Part shown: piece after piece, positions 1-9,408 of the stretch | Position numbering within the stretch: position 1 is the stretch's first letter | How the letters are laid out: each line of letters begins with the position of its first letter | From: Nitrososphaerota archaeon | GTDB lineage: Archaea > Thermoproteota > Nitrososphaeria > Nitrososphaerales > Gagatemarchaeaceae | DNA length: 64,000 bases | Assembly: GCA_029785825.1 (NCBI GenBank) | Contig: JAFLYY010000001.1 | Coordinates: 1,457,374 to 1,521,373, forward strand | Direction of reading: 5' to 3' | Notes under the pieces: model-generated | What the model was told of the DNA's origin: nothing | The model's database searches: none | What the model saw: the letters and a program-made list of their open reading frames with translations, nothing else | Translations under genes and position numbers: made by a program

Positions 1-122
1 ATTTGAATCGCCTTAGAAGTACCGAAAGATGAATTTATCCTTTCAGTAGCCGGTCATAATGGGGCGATTCTCTTTCATCCTCGGGAAGGCTTTTACGGAA
101 CCTAGAAGTCTACGGGGTTCTC

Positions 123-1025
123 ATGGGAGCGACGACGTATGCGAAGATTGCGGCCCTCTTTTTCATCCTCACCGGGTTACTGATGGCGATAGGGTACGTC
201 GTCGGGTGGTATTTCTTTGGCGACCCGGTGTTGTTCGTTGGGCTCGCCCTGGCGCTGGCAGCGGTCATCAACTTCGTCTCCTACTACTATAGCGACTCGC
301 TCGTCCTCAAGATGAGCAAGGCGAAGATAATACAGGAGCAAGAAAACCCGGCCCTTTTCAGGGCGGTCAGGAACGTTGCGCAGAAGGCGAACATCCCCAT
401 GCCGAAGGTAGGGATAGTCGACTCCCCCCAGCCTAACGCCTTTGCCACCGGTAGAGGACCGAAGAAGGCGGTCGTATGCGCCACGTCGAGTATCCTTCAG
501 ACCCTAAGCCCTGACGAGTTGGAGGCTGTGATAGGCCATGAGATTGGTCACGTGGTTCACAGGGACGTACTCATGTCGAGCGTCGCCGCGACTTTGGCTG
601 GCGCCGTATCCTACATAGGTCAGATAGCGATGTTCTCGATGATCTTCGGCGGAGGGGGGAAGAACAGGAACGGAGGGTCTCCCCTCGCGTTCCTTGCAAT
701 CATCCTTGTCCCGCTGGGGGCCACGTTCGTCCAGCTTGGCATAAGCCGGAACGACGAGTACAGCGCGGACGAATATGGGGCCAAGTTGACGAGGAACCCG
801 GCAGGGCTGGTGAGCGCACTGGAGAAGATCAGCTCCAAGGCTCAGACAAAACCCATTGCCACGAGGCAGTCCCAGGCACCATCTCCGGCGACGGCTTCGC
901 TCTGGATTGTGAACCCGTTCCGGGGGAGTTCCTTAGTGGAAATGTTCTCGACGCACCCTTCCCTCACTCACCGGGTGGAAAGGCTCAGGAAGATTGGGCA
1001 CGAAATGAACGTCTACGTCCCCTAG
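123..1025 (+). CDS. htpX: HtpX-like membrane zinc metalloprotease (M48)
   Basis: A 300-residue membrane protease of the M48 family, which degrades damaged or misfolded membrane proteins with its active site facing the cytosol. Seen: two hydrophobic segments near the N-terminus (about residues 7-55), the zinc motif HEIGH at residues 139-143, two further hydrophobic segments (about 155-210), and a downstream NDEYSADEYGA block that carries the third zinc-ligand glutamate of the family. The C-terminus has the usual THPSLTHRVERL signature. The length fits the family. The ATG at 123 begins directly before the first membrane segment. The end overlaps the convergent gene at 1022 by 4 nt. Identification is secure; the physiological substrate is unknown. 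Confidence 0.95.
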   Translation: MGATTYAKIAALFFILTGLLMAIGYVVGWYFFGDPVLFVGLALALAAVINFVSYYYSDSLVLKMSKAKIIQEQENPALFRAVRNVAQKANIPMPKVGIVDSPQPNAFATGRGPKKAVVCATSSILQTLSPDELEAVIGHEIGHVVHRDVLMSSVAATLAGAVSYIGQIAMFSMIFGGGGKNRNGGSPLAFLAIILVPLGATFVQLGISRNDEYSADEYGAKLTRNPAGLVSALEKISSKAQTKPIATRQSQAPSPATASLWIVNPFRGSSLVEMFSTHPSLTHRVERLRKIGHEMNVYVP

Positions 1026-1492
1026 CCGAGGAAGAGCTTCAAGAGCACAAATAGCGTCCCCGCTTCTACGAGATCGTCCCTTTCCGAAGCCTTCTTGGCT
1101 TCAGGGCCAGCAGGAGGCGTCGTCTGAACGCCGAGGTTGTAGACTGGAGGGAATATTGATCCTGGGAACAGGGCGGGGGAGTAGGTCTCCATCGGTGACG
1201 GTCCGGGTGTCGTAGTAACCACGGGTTCTGGCGGTTGGGAAGGTTGGAAGGCAGGCTGAGCGACCTGGGCGGTCGGAACGGGTCCCTGGTCGGCGGGCAT
1301 CCTCCTCGCTGCGTCCCAAGTAGGAGGCCGCTTGGTCTCCGTCTGTCGGGGGGGATTCCTCGAGCTTTGACGTGCAGACGGAAGAGTCGACGGTATCAGC
1401 AGGATTATCCCGAAGAGCGAGACCAGGTAGACGCCTGACACCACCCCAAAGATAATCAAGAAGAGAGAGAAAACGAGGAGGTTCCTGTTCAT
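1022..1492 (-). CDS. hypothetical protein, N-terminal membrane hairpin plus proline-rich tail
   Basis: I do not recognise this 156-residue protein. Residues 5-35 are strongly hydrophobic and could form one long or two short membrane segments. From about residue 40 the chain is rich in Pro, Thr, Ser and Gln, so it is probably disordered, and it ends in a short hydrophobic stretch (about 145-156). It converges on htpX and overlaps its stop by 4 nt. The low-complexity tail and clear membrane start are compatible with a real small membrane-anchored protein, but no conserved motif confirms it. Confidence 0.5.
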   Translation of the reverse strand: MNRNLLVFSLFLIIFGVVSGVYLVSLFGIILLIPSTLPSARQSSRNPPRQTETKRPPTWDAARRMPADQGPVPTAQVAQPAFQPSQPPEPVVTTTPGPSPMETYSPALFPGSIFPPVYNLGVQTTPPAGPEAKKASERDDLVEAGTLFVLLKLFLG

Positions 1493-1538
1493 TCCCGGCG
1501 AGAAAATGCGCAGTTCAGAGTATTAAGGGTTGAAGAAG

Positions 1539-1678
1539 TGGGCCGGCCCAGATTTGAACTGGGGACCTTCGCCGTGTCAGAGCCTGACGAGGCGAACCTT
1601 GACGTCCTAACCATGCTTGAGGGTTGAGCCCCACGAGGGTCCAACTTCCCCGCACTTGGCGGACTAGACGACCGGCCC
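1539..1678 (-). tRNA. tRNA-Val(GAC) with two non-canonical introns
   Basis: The acceptor arms GGGCCGG (1672-1678) and CCGGCCC (1540-1546) pair over 7 bp, followed by discriminator A; CCA is not encoded. The T arm is CCCAG/CTGGG around TTCAAAT. Removing 17 nt at 1584-1600 joins the anticodon 5' strand to give TCGCT, loop CTGACAC, GGCGA, i.e. anticodon GAC at 34-36. That intron has a complete BHB: helix GACG/CGTC, bulges TCA and AGG, inner AGG-TTCG-CCT hairpin. A second insertion of about 48 nt (1614-1661) sits in the D loop; removing it restores GTCTAGTCTGGTTAGGAC, but its junction is only a near-BHB (three of four central pairs). The mature length would be 75 nt. A TATA-like box lies at about 1704-1712 on this strand. 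Confidence 0.88.
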
Positions 1679-1779
1679 GGCGAGTCAGCGCCTTTCATTC
1701 CCGGTTTTTATCCTTAGCAGGGGCCGTGGCACCGTCCCCGGTTCGCCGATTGACGAGACGGCAAGATGCGACTTTATCG

Positions 1780-1787
1780 ATTATATA
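1780..1787 (+). promoter_or_regulatory. TATA box for HMG-CoA reductase
   Basis: ATTATATA, centred about 30 nt before the ATG at 1814. The spacing suits a leaderless or near-leaderless archaeal transcript and argues against the in-frame ATG at 1766, which lies upstream of the box. Confidence 0.6.
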
Positions 1788-1813
1788 GCCAGGCACAAGG
1801 ACGCAGCGAGAAG

Positions 1814-3088
1814 ATGACCACGAGCTCCGAGCTCCAGGGGTTCTACAAGCTCTCCATGGAGGACAGAAGGAGGGTGTTGAAGGAGGAGACGTCGCTTTCA
1901 GACGAGGAAGTCAGGGCCATCGCTAACACCGGCGGGCTGTCAGCCGAGACGGCCGACCACATGATCGAGAACGTGGTGGGGGGATACACGTATCCCCTTG
2001 GTATTGCTACAAACTTCAGGATCAACGGGAAAGACTATCTGGTCCCCATGGCTCTCGAGGAGCCATCTGTGGTGGCTGCAGCGAGCAACGCGGCCAAGAT
2101 GGCCAGGGTGAAGGGCGGGTTCAAGGTCACAAACACAGGACCCGTGATGATAGGCCAAGTCCAGGTCGTGAACGTCCCCAGCCCCGAGGAAGCGAAGACG
2201 AAGCTTCTCGCCCGGAAGCAGGAACTTCTGAAGAAAGCGAATGACCAGGACCCTATGCTCGTCTCCCTTGGCGGAGGGGCGAAGGACCTGAACGTCAAGG
2301 TGCTTTCCAGTCTCAAAGGACCCATGGTTATAGCCGAGCTCATCGTCAACACCGGAGACGCCATGGGAGCGAACGCGGTCAACACCATGGCCGAGGCGGT
2401 AGCGCCAATGGTGGAGGAAATCACCGGCGGGAGGGTCTTCCTCAGGATAATATCCAACCTGGCCGACAGAAGGCTGGTCCGTGCCACCGCGGTGTTCGAC
2501 AAGGAGGCGGTGGGGGGCGAGGACGTCGTGGACGGGGTGGTGTACGCTTACGCCTTCGCAGACGCCGACCCCTACAGGTGTGCGACTCACAACAAGGGGG
2601 TCATGAACGGCGTAGTCGCGGTGGGGATCGCGTGTGGGCAGGACATACGGGCGCTCGAGGCGGGAGCGCATAGCTTCGCGTCAAGGAAGGGGGTCTACAA
2701 GCCACTCACGGTCTGGGAGAAGAACGAGGAAGGGGACCTAGTTGGAACTCTCGAGATGCCCATGGCGGTCGGCCTTGTAGGCGGGGCTGCGAGGACTCAT
2801 CCTGCCGCCAGGGCGGACATCAAGGTCCTCGGCGTCAAGACAGCAATAGAGCTTGCGGAGGTCATGGGGGCTGTGGGTCTAGCCCAGAACTTCGCCGCTC
2901 TTAGGGCGCTTGCGAACGAAGGGATCCAGAGGGGCCACATGAAACTACATAGCCGAAACGTCGCCATATCTGCCGGGGCCACGGGCGAACTGGTGGACAT
3001 CGTCGCCCAGAGAATGGTCGAGGAGAGGAAGATAAGGTTCGACAGAGCCAAAGAGCTTGTGGCCGAGCTGTCGAGTAAGACTGGCTGA
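1814..3088 (+). CDS. hmgA: class II hydroxymethylglutaryl-CoA reductase
   Basis: Reduces HMG-CoA to mevalonate (or runs the reverse oxidation), the committed step to archaeal isoprenoid lipids. The protein has 424 residues from the ATG at 1814. Seen: ENVVGGYTYPLG and the ALEEPSVVAAAS block holding the catalytic Glu near the N-terminus, the DAMGANAVNT dinucleotide/active-site segment, and NKGVMNG with the catalytic Lys. The pattern and the absence of membrane segments match class II enzymes, typical of bacteria and some archaea such as Thermoplasmatales and Archaeoglobus, rather than class I. An ATG at 1766 would add 16 residues but precedes the TATA box. The gene stands alone, flanked by a tRNA and a DedA gene. 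Confidence 0.93.
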   Translation: MTTSSELQGFYKLSMEDRRRVLKEETSLSDEEVRAIANTGGLSAETADHMIENVVGGYTYPLGIATNFRINGKDYLVPMALEEPSVVAAASNAAKMARVKGGFKVTNTGPVMIGQVQVVNVPSPEEAKTKLLARKQELLKKANDQDPMLVSLGGGAKDLNVKVLSSLKGPMVIAELIVNTGDAMGANAVNTMAEAVAPMVEEITGGRVFLRIISNLADRRLVRATAVFDKEAVGGEDVVDGVVYAYAFADADPYRCATHNKGVMNGVVAVGIACGQDIRALEAGAHSFASRKGVYKPLTVWEKNEEGDLVGTLEMPMAVGLVGGAARTHPAARADIKVLGVKTAIELAEVMGAVGLAQNFAALRALANEGIQRGHMKLHSRNVAISAGATGELVDIVAQRMVEERKIRFDRAKELVAELSSKTG

Positions 3089-3126
3089 ACGTCCCCGCTC
3101 GCTTAAAGTCCTATAAGCGGTCTGGA

Positions 3127-3936
3127 GTGGTCACGACCCTCTTGCAGAAGGGTCGCAGGTACCTCGGTTCGATGGTCCCGAGGAACAAGTATCTTCTGGC
3201 CGCTTCGTTCGTGGTGTTAGTCGTCGGAGCGCTGGAGGCGACAGACCTGATTGACCTGCCGTTCGGGAGCTGGTTCCAGTTCCTGGGCGGATCGATTTTT
3301 TCTTCGGCCACCCTGAACGCCTTCATGTCAAAGTATGGATATGCCAGCCTCTTCGGCCTGATGGCGCTTGAGAGTGCATCGCTCCCTGTCCCTAGCGAAG
3401 TCGTCCTCCCCCTGGCGGGGTATTTCGTCCGCCTCGGTGTGCTGAACAACTTCTGGGTCGCCGTAGGGGTCAGCACCCTGGGCGGCCTCGTCGGTGCGCT
3501 TGTGGACTACTTCCTAGCAATCTGGTTAGGGAGGCCTTTCGTGGCCGGCCTCCTCAGGCTCTTCAGGATGCATAGGGACGTCCTCGACAGGGCAGAGGCC
3601 TGGTTCGGACGGTCTGCCCAGTGGACGGTCTTCGCTGCAAGGTTCGTTCCTGGGCTGAGGACGGTGATCTCCCTTCCAGCAGGGCTGTTCGAGATGGACC
3701 TTGCGACGTTCGCGGCCATGACCTTGGCGGGGAGCTTTGCATGGTCCGTGGTGCTGATTTACGCAGGGTTCCTGGCAGGCTCGGTTTCGGGAACGGGGTT
3801 CGCTTCTTCTTCGGTGGTGGTCGACGGGCTCTCTGGGATTCTGGCGGCCATCTCAGCCGGTTACATCGGGTTCTACATCTACTCGGCGTCCCACAGGGCT
3901 GGAACGGAGCCTACCCTTCCAGCATCGGGACTCTGA
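3127..3936 (+). CDS. DedA/SNARE-associated (VTT) family membrane protein
   Basis: A 269-residue polytopic protein of the DedA family; bacterial members are implicated in lipid scrambling and membrane homeostasis. Seen: a hydrophobic anchor at about residues 22-42, the family signature [14 protein letters not shown] near residue 80, and [17 protein letters not shown] near residue 170, the amphipathic re-entrant motif of the family, followed by two more membrane segments. The GTG at 3127 gives the longest protein; an ATG at 3172 is an alternative start. It lies 38 nt after HMG-CoA reductase and its 3' end overlaps convergent hutU by 26 nt. The transported lipid is not known. Confidence 0.88.
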   Translation: MVTTLLQKGRRYLGSMVPRNKYLLAASFVVLVVGALEATDLIDLPFGSWFQFLGGSIFSSATLNAFMSKYGYASLFGLMALESASLPVPSEVVLPLAGYFVRLGVLNNFWVAVGVSTLGGLVGALVDYFLAIWLGRPFVAGLLRLFRMHRDVLDRAEAWFGRSAQWTVFAARFVPGLRTVISLPAGLFEMDLATFAAMTLAGSFAWSVVLIYAGFLAGSVSGTGFASSSVVVDGLSGILAAISAGYIGFYIYSASHRAGTEPTLPASGL

Positions 3937-5566
3937 CCCCCTTCGTCCTGGCGGTCCTGACCGCTTCGTCGTAGCCCGCGTCCACGTGCCTTGCTACCCC
4001 TAGCCCCGGGTCGTTTGTTAGGGCCAGTCCTATTCTAGCCTCAGCCTCGGGGGTCCCGTCCGCGAGCACGGCTAGCCCTGCATGGATGGAGTACCCGATA
4101 CCTACCCCTCCTCCGTGGTGGACCGACACCCAGGAGGCGCCTGAGACGGCGTTGAGGAGCGCGTTGAGTATGGGCCAGTCAGCTATAGCATCGGACCCAT
4201 CCTTCATCCCTTCTGTCTCCCGATACGGAGAGGCGACCGACCCCGAGTCCAGGTGGTCTCTCCCGATTATCACCGGTGCTGAGACGGTGCCGTCCCTGAC
4301 CATGGCGTTGATGATCTTCCCGAACCTCGCCCTCTCTCCGTAGCCGAGCCAGCATACCCGCGAAGGGAGCCCCTGGAACTCTACTCTGGCGTGCGCCTTG
4401 TTAATCCATCGGACGAGTGATTGGTTTTCTCCGAACTCCCGAATCACAGCCTCGTCCGTTGCATAGATGTCATCCGGGTTCCCCGAGAGGGCCACCCACC
4501 TGAAGGGCCCCCGGCCCTCGCAGAAGAGCGGTCTGATGTATTCGGGCACGAAGCCAGGTATCCTGAACGGGTCGTCGACGCCCGCGTCCTTTGCCATCTT
4601 CCTGATGTTGTTGCCGTACTCGAAGGCTACTGCCCCCCGACTCTGGAAGCCGAGCATAGCCCTGACGTGCTTCGCGATCGAGGCCATGGACAGCTCGACA
4701 TACCTCTTGGGATCAGACGCCCTGAGGGCGTCTGCCTCTTTCATGCCCATCCCCTCCGGGATGTAGCCCGAAAGGGGGTCATGGGCGGAGGTCTGGTCGG
4801 TTATGATGTCAGGTTTGAGCCCCGACTCGAGGAGCTCCGGGAGGACCTCGGCGGAGTTGCCCAAGAGGGCTACCGACACAGCCCTTCCTTCCTTGGCGGC
4901 GTCTCTAGCCAACCCGACCGCTTCCTTCACATCCTCCACGACCAGGTCGCAGTACTTCTTGTCAAGCCTCCGTTGAATCGCTCTTCTGTCCACTTCGACC
5001 ACCAGGGCGACGCCGTCGTTCATGGTCACGGCGAGAGGTTGCGCGCCCCCCATCTCTCCCAGGCCCGATGTCAGAGTTATCCGGCCCTTGAGAGACCCGC
5101 CGAAATGCTTCGCCGCGACGGCGGCGAGCGTCTCGTAGGTCCCCTGAAGTATCCCCTGGGTACCAATATACATCCAGCTCCCGGCCGTCATCTGGCCGAA
5201 CATAGTGAGCCCGCGCTCCTCCAGCTCCCTGAAATATGCCCAGTCCGCCCATTTGGGGACTAGCATCGCGTTCGAAATCAGCACCCTGGGAGCGGCAGCG
5301 GTAGTCTTGAAAATCCCGACTGGCTTCCCCGACTGCACGATTAGCGTCTCGTCGTTCTCCAACTCCTTCAAGGATTTCACAATCGCGTCGAACGCTTTCC
5401 ATGAGCGGGCGGCCCTCCCTGTCCCGCCGTAGACGATGAGGCGGTCCGGGTCCCTGGCAACCTCGGGGTCAAGGTTGTTCATGAGCATGCGAAGAGCAGC
5501 TTCCTGATGCCAGCTCTTGCATGAAATCACCGTGCCTCTGGGAGCCCTGACCACGTGCTTCTGCAT
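3911..5566 (-). CDS. hutU: urocanate hydratase
   Basis: Second enzyme of histidine degradation: hydrates urocanate to imidazolone propionate using tightly bound NAD+. The 551 residues match the usual length of about 555. Seen: the N-terminal [11 protein letters not shown] block, [12 protein letters not shown], the [13 protein letters not shown] segment of the NAD-binding core, [15 protein letters not shown], and the cysteine-containing [14 protein letters not shown] block of the active site. The start lies 84 nt from divergent hutI, so the two share a promoter region (5567-5650). All four hut enzymes lie within 3911-9382. Confidence 0.97.
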   Translation of the reverse strand: MQKHVVRAPRGTVISCKSWHQEAALRMLMNNLDPEVARDPDRLIVYGGTGRAARSWKAFDAIVKSLKELENDETLIVQSGKPVGIFKTTAAAPRVLISNAMLVPKWADWAYFRELEERGLTMFGQMTAGSWMYIGTQGILQGTYETLAAVAAKHFGGSLKGRITLTSGLGEMGGAQPLAVTMNDGVALVVEVDRRAIQRRLDKKYCDLVVEDVKEAVGLARDAAKEGRAVSVALLGNSAEVLPELLESGLKPDIITDQTSAHDPLSGYIPEGMGMKEADALRASDPKRYVELSMASIAKHVRAMLGFQSRGAVAFEYGNNIRKMAKDAGVDDPFRIPGFVPEYIRPLFCEGRGPFRWVALSGNPDDIYATDEAVIREFGENQSLVRWINKAHARVEFQGLPSRVCWLGYGERARFGKIINAMVRDGTVSAPVIIGRDHLDSGSVASPYRETEGMKDGSDAIADWPILNALLNAVSGASWVSVHHGGGVGIGYSIHAGLAVLADGTPEAEARIGLALTNDPGLGVARHVDAGYDEAVRTARTKGVRVPMLEG

Positions 5567-5650
5567 GATTTTCGCTCCTCCTGTCTCGATTTAAGACTTC
5601 AGAACCCTCTGGGAACCCTTATCACGAATGGGTCGGCGCGCAGGCGAGCA

Positions 5651-6883
5651 ATGGTCGACCTTGCAGTGATTCATGCAGGGGAGCTGGTGACATGCGGGAG
5701 CACGGGAGACACACCTGAGGAATCGCTCGGACTCATCGAGGACGGAGCGCTCTCCGTCGATGACGGGAGGGTCTCCTGGGTGGGCACCACGAAAGAGTAT
5801 GATCGGAAAGGGCTGAAGGCGAGGCGGACCGTCGACGCCCGAGGAAACCTCGTCACCCCTGGCCTTGTGGACCCCCACACCCATCTGCTCTACGCCGGGA
5901 GCAGGGAAGACGAACTCGAGCGGAAGGTCGCAGGCGAGAGCTACAAGGCCATCCTGGCCAGTGGGGGAGGGATAACGAGGACGGTGAGGGAGACGAGGAA
6001 AGCCTCTTCCGAGGAAATCGCCAGGGAGTCAGGGGGCCGCCTGGCCCAGCTCCTGAGGAACGGGGTCACCACCGCCGAAGTGAAGACCGGATACGGGCAG
6101 AGCATGGAGGGGGAGCTGAAGATACTCGAGGCCGTAGGGCTGCTGAGAAGGACATCCAGAGTAGAGCTGGTCCCGACGTTTCTCGGCCTGCACGCGACTC
6201 CTCCCGAGTTCCGGAAGGCGGGCGACTATGTCAACTACGTCGTCAAAGAGGTCCTCCCCGCCATCGCTTCGGCCGAGACCAAGTGTGCCTTTTCAGACTG
6301 TTTCTGCGAGGACGGGGTATTCTCACGTCAGGAGTGCGGGACCTATCTCAAGGCGTCCAAAGCATCCGGGTTCAGGCTGAAAATCCACGCCGACGAGTTC
6401 GCAGACTCCGGGGGGGCCTCGCTTGCCGCGGAGCTCGGGTGCACCTCGGCAGACCATCTGGGGAGTAGTGACCCGGCCGGAATCGAGGCCCTGGCCGAAA
6501 AAGAGGTGGCGGCCGTGCTGCTCCCCTGGACCTCCCTGTCGTCCTCCATACCGTTCGCGGACGCCCGTTCCATCATCGAGTCAGGGTGCAGGGTAGCCCT
6601 GGGGACGGACCTCAGCCCTAACTCCTGGGTCGAGTCACCACAGCTTGTCATGAGCCTCGCCTGCGCCGGGATGAAGATGACTCCGGCAGAGGCCCTCCTG
6701 GGGTTCACCGTCAACGCGGCCAGGGCTATTGAGAGGCGAGACCTGGGCGTCCTGACCGAGGGTTCGTCGGCTGATTTCGTCGTCTACTCGCTCCCGAGTT
6801 ACAGGTTCCTCCCCTACCGGATAGGCGGGCAGTACGTGGAGTCTGTCTTCAAGAAGGGGGAAGCCGTCTTCGGACCAGGCTAG
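5651..6883 (+). CDS. hutI: imidazolonepropionase
   Basis: Third step of histidine degradation: opens the ring of imidazolone propionate to N-formimidoyl-glutamate. It is a metal-dependent amidohydrolase of 410 residues from the ATG at 5651. Seen: VDPHTHLLYAG with the first metal-binding His pair, GYGQSMEGELK, the KIHADEF motif with a metal-binding His, and GTDLSPNSW with the metal-binding Asp. An upstream in-frame start at 5555 would run into the hutU start and adds nothing conserved, so I chose 5651. The 3' end overlaps convergent hutH by 4 nt. Confidence 0.96.
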   Translation: MVDLAVIHAGELVTCGSTGDTPEESLGLIEDGALSVDDGRVSWVGTTKEYDRKGLKARRTVDARGNLVTPGLVDPHTHLLYAGSREDELERKVAGESYKAILASGGGITRTVRETRKASSEEIARESGGRLAQLLRNGVTTAEVKTGYGQSMEGELKILEAVGLLRRTSRVELVPTFLGLHATPPEFRKAGDYVNYVVKEVLPAIASAETKCAFSDCFCEDGVFSRQECGTYLKASKASGFRLKIHADEFADSGGASLAAELGCTSADHLGSSDPAGIEALAEKEVAAVLLPWTSLSSSIPFADARSIIESGCRVALGTDLSPNSWVESPQLVMSLACAGMKMTPAEALLGFTVNAARAIERRDLGVLTEGSSADFVVYSLPSYRFLPYRIGGQYVESVFKKGEAVFGPG

Positions 6884-8352
6884 GGAAGGCGCCCTGCTAG
6901 GATTTGCTTCGCCAGCTCCTCGATTTCGGACCCCTGGGACCTGTCTCCCCTGAGCAGGGGAGAGACCGCCCGTACGTATGCGGAGACGCTCCTCGCGTGG
7001 TCTGATATCCCGGTCTCGTTCGAACCGAGGACGTTCGAAGCGCAGATCAGCTCGATGGCGAGAATGCGCGAGACGTTCGTAGCCACCTGGAGCGCCTTTA
7101 CCCCCGCGTTCACACCGTGACTTGCGTGGTCCTCGATCCCGCCCGACACGCTTGCAGGGTATGACGACTCCGGGTAGATGTTCTTCGCGTTGTCGGCGGT
7201 GAGCGCGGTCGCAGTATATTCGAGGAGCATCAGGCCAGACTCCAGGCCGGGCTTCCCCGCCATGTATTTCGTCTCCGGGGGAGTCTTTGAGAGCATGAAA
7301 TCGATCCTAGACAGGGAGATGACGCCGAGATAGGAAATGGCGAGCGAAAGCAGGTCCGAAACCATGGCCACGGGCTGTGCATGGAAGTTTCCCCCGTGAA
7401 GGACCGAGCCGTCCTCCAGCAGCACCGGGTTGTCCGACACCGAGTTCATCTCGTTGACGGTGACCTTCTCGGCGAAGTCGAGGGCGTCACTCAGGGAGCC
7501 GTGGACCTGCGGAGCACACCTGATAGAGTACGGGTCCTGGGGGACGGGCTCTGAGCGGACTCTCCTGCTCCCCTTGAGCAGTGCCCTGATTTCCCTGGCG
7601 ACGGCGCCTTGGCCGGGGTCCTGCTTTACCCCCACGAGCCTCTCGTCGAAGGACTGCGAGCAGGCGCCAAGCGCCTCGGCTGTCGCAGCGAGCGTCGAGT
7701 TGGCCGCCCTTAGCAGGATGCCGCCTCTGTGCACGGCGATACACCCCAGGGCCGTGGTGAAGGCGGTCCCGTTTATCAGGGAGAGGCCCTCCTTCGCCTT
7801 CAAGACAATGGGCTTGAGCTTGGCGTCTGAAAGCGCTCTGCGGGACTCTTCGAGCTTTCCTCGGTGGTATGCCCTCCCTTCACCCACCAGCGTCAGCGCC
7901 ATGTGGGCAGAGGGGGTGAGGTCCCCGGACGCGCCGAGAGAACCGAACTCAGGGACGAGAGGGGTGACCCCCCTGTTCAGGAGCTCGACCATCAGCTCCG
8001 CTACCTCCCTCCTCACGGCGCTGTTTCCGTTCATGAGGCTGTTGAGACGTATCAGCATGGCTGCTCTGACGACTTCGATTGGGAGGGGGGCACCCACCCC
8101 AGAGGAGTGGCTTCGGATCAGGTTCAGCTGGAGCTCTGCCAGATGCTCAGGCCTGACCACCTTGTCGGAGAGAGACCCGAACCCCGTGTTGACGCCGTAG
8201 ACCACCTCTCCCCTCGACAGCTTCTGTTCGAGGAGCCCGCGGAACTTTTCAAGCTGTTTCAGACCGCCAGGGCTCGCCTTCACGAGTGCGCCCCCTTCTG
8301 CCACCTGGACAGCAGCGTCCAGGGTGAGAGAGCGCCCGTCGACCACTACCAA
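6880..8352 (-). CDS. hutH: histidine ammonia-lyase
   Basis: First enzyme of histidine degradation: removes ammonia from L-histidine to give urocanate. Seen: the tripeptide Ala-Ser-Gly in GASGDLTPSAHMAL (about residues 140-155), which cyclises to the MIO electrophile, plus NGTAF, the DNPVL block and the catalytic Tyr/Glu regions of the fold. At 490 residues it is slightly shorter than the bacterial enzymes. The start at 8352 is TTG, with a GTG two codons later. It diverges from hutG across 73 nt that include AT-rich, TATA-like sequence. Confidence 0.97.
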   Translation of the reverse strand: MVVVDGRSLTLDAAVQVAEGGALVKASPGGLKQLEKFRGLLEQKLSRGEVVYGVNTGFGSLSDKVVRPEHLAELQLNLIRSHSSGVGAPLPIEVVRAAMLIRLNSLMNGNSAVRREVAELMVELLNRGVTPLVPEFGSLGASGDLTPSAHMALTLVGEGRAYHRGKLEESRRALSDAKLKPIVLKAKEGLSLINGTAFTTALGCIAVHRGGILLRAANSTLAATAEALGACSQSFDERLVGVKQDPGQGAVAREIRALLKGSRRVRSEPVPQDPYSIRCAPQVHGSLSDALDFAEKVTVNEMNSVSDNPVLLEDGSVLHGGNFHAQPVAMVSDLLSLAISYLGVISLSRIDFMLSKTPPETKYMAGKPGLESGLMLLEYTATALTADNAKNIYPESSYPASVSGGIEDHASHGVNAGVKALQVATNVSRILAIELICASNVLGSNETGISDHARSVSAYVRAVSPLLRGDRSQGSEIEELAKQILAGRLP

Positions 8353-8425
8353 GGTGAAGACCCTTGCGGGGGCGCGTTAAATATGTCACATACCTTTAAC
8401 TCGAATCTCACCTGCCTGGACACCG

Positions 8426-9382
8426 TTGAAAAGGGCGGCATCCTATCCGGCCCAGACGTATGACGACCCGAACGACGTGCGGTTTGTCAGGATCGTTCGG
8501 CCAGCCGATGCTTCTCAAAAGGATGCGGTGAACATCATCGGTGTCCCCTTTGATGGGGGGGTCCTCGGGAGGAGAGGCGCGGCTGGCGGGCCCCCCGCGA
8601 TTAGAGAAGCGATGTCGGGTTTCTCCAACTATAACGTCGAACTAGGAGAGTCGCTCGAAGGGTCGCGCGTCTTCGACCTTGGAGACCTGCTGGTCGACCA
8701 GGAAGACGTGCTGAAGGCCCATCCCCAGATTGAGGCCGAGATGGCCAAATGCTTGGCGGGCAACTCGCTCCTGGTCGTCCTAGGGGGCGACAACAGCCTG
8801 TCTCTTCCATGCATCAGGGCCTCTGGCGCGAAGTTCGGCAAGCTCGGCCTCATAGTAATCGACTCGCACTTCGATCTGAGAGGGAGAATCGGAGGGAAGC
8901 CGACGAGTGGGTCCTCGTATGGGCTCGCCATAGAGACGATGCGGGAGCTTGACCCGCGAAGGGTCGTCGAGGTCGGAGTCCATGGTTTCCTCAACTCGAA
9001 GGATTACTTCGAGAAGGCGAAGAAGCTGGGCATCAAAGTCGTCACGGCTTCGGAAGCCCGCTCCAAAGGCCCGCGCGAGGTGGCGAAGGAGGCGTACGAA
9101 GCCGCTTCGGACGGGGCCGACGCGGTGTATCTCAGCGTCGACCTCGACGCTGTGGACCTGTCTTACGTCTCGGGGGTCAGCGCGCCGAGCGCGGGGGGGA
9201 TCCCGGCGGACTACCTCCTTGACCTTCTCTACGAGCTCGGTAAGATGCCAGGAGTTAGGTGCGCAGACCTGGTGGAATTGGCCCCATCCCTGGACCCCAC
9301 TGGGAAGTCGGCAAGGGTGGCCGCCTCGGCTCTGGTGTATCTGATAGCTGGATTCAACTCCAGGAGGAAGGCTCGTCATTAG
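8426..9382 (+). CDS. hutG: arginase-superfamily formimidoylglutamase
   Basis: Probably hydrolyses N-formimidoyl-L-glutamate to glutamate and formamide, completing the hut pathway next door. It is a 318-residue ureohydrolase. Seen: GGDNS (about residues 117-121), the metal motif DSHFD (DxHxD), and SVDLDAVD with the second Asp pair. The first motif is GGDHS in arginases and agmatinases; here the metal-binding His is Asn. From what I recall, His-to-Asn at this site occurs in formimidoylglutamases and lowers affinity for one Mn, which favours HutG over agmatinase. The start is TTG. The hut context carries most of the assignment. Confidence 0.85.
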   Translation: MKRAASYPAQTYDDPNDVRFVRIVRPADASQKDAVNIIGVPFDGGVLGRRGAAGGPPAIREAMSGFSNYNVELGESLEGSRVFDLGDLLVDQEDVLKAHPQIEAEMAKCLAGNSLLVVLGGDNSLSLPCIRASGAKFGKLGLIVIDSHFDLRGRIGGKPTSGSSYGLAIETMRELDPRRVVEVGVHGFLNSKDYFEKAKKLGIKVVTASEARSKGPREVAKEAYEAASDGADAVYLSVDLDAVDLSYVSGVSAPSAGGIPADYLLDLLYELGKMPGVRCADLVELAPSLDPTGKSARVAASALVYLIAGFNSRRKARH

Positions 9383-9408
9383 GAAGGGGGTGCGCGGCGG
9401 CCGCCCAA

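Noticed and set aside
1613-1661. GTGC/GCAT helix as BHB for the D-loop intron of tRNA-Val(GAC)
   Set aside because: Cutting there would leave an overlong D loop; the junction at 1614-1661 restores the normal D arm though its BHB is imperfect.
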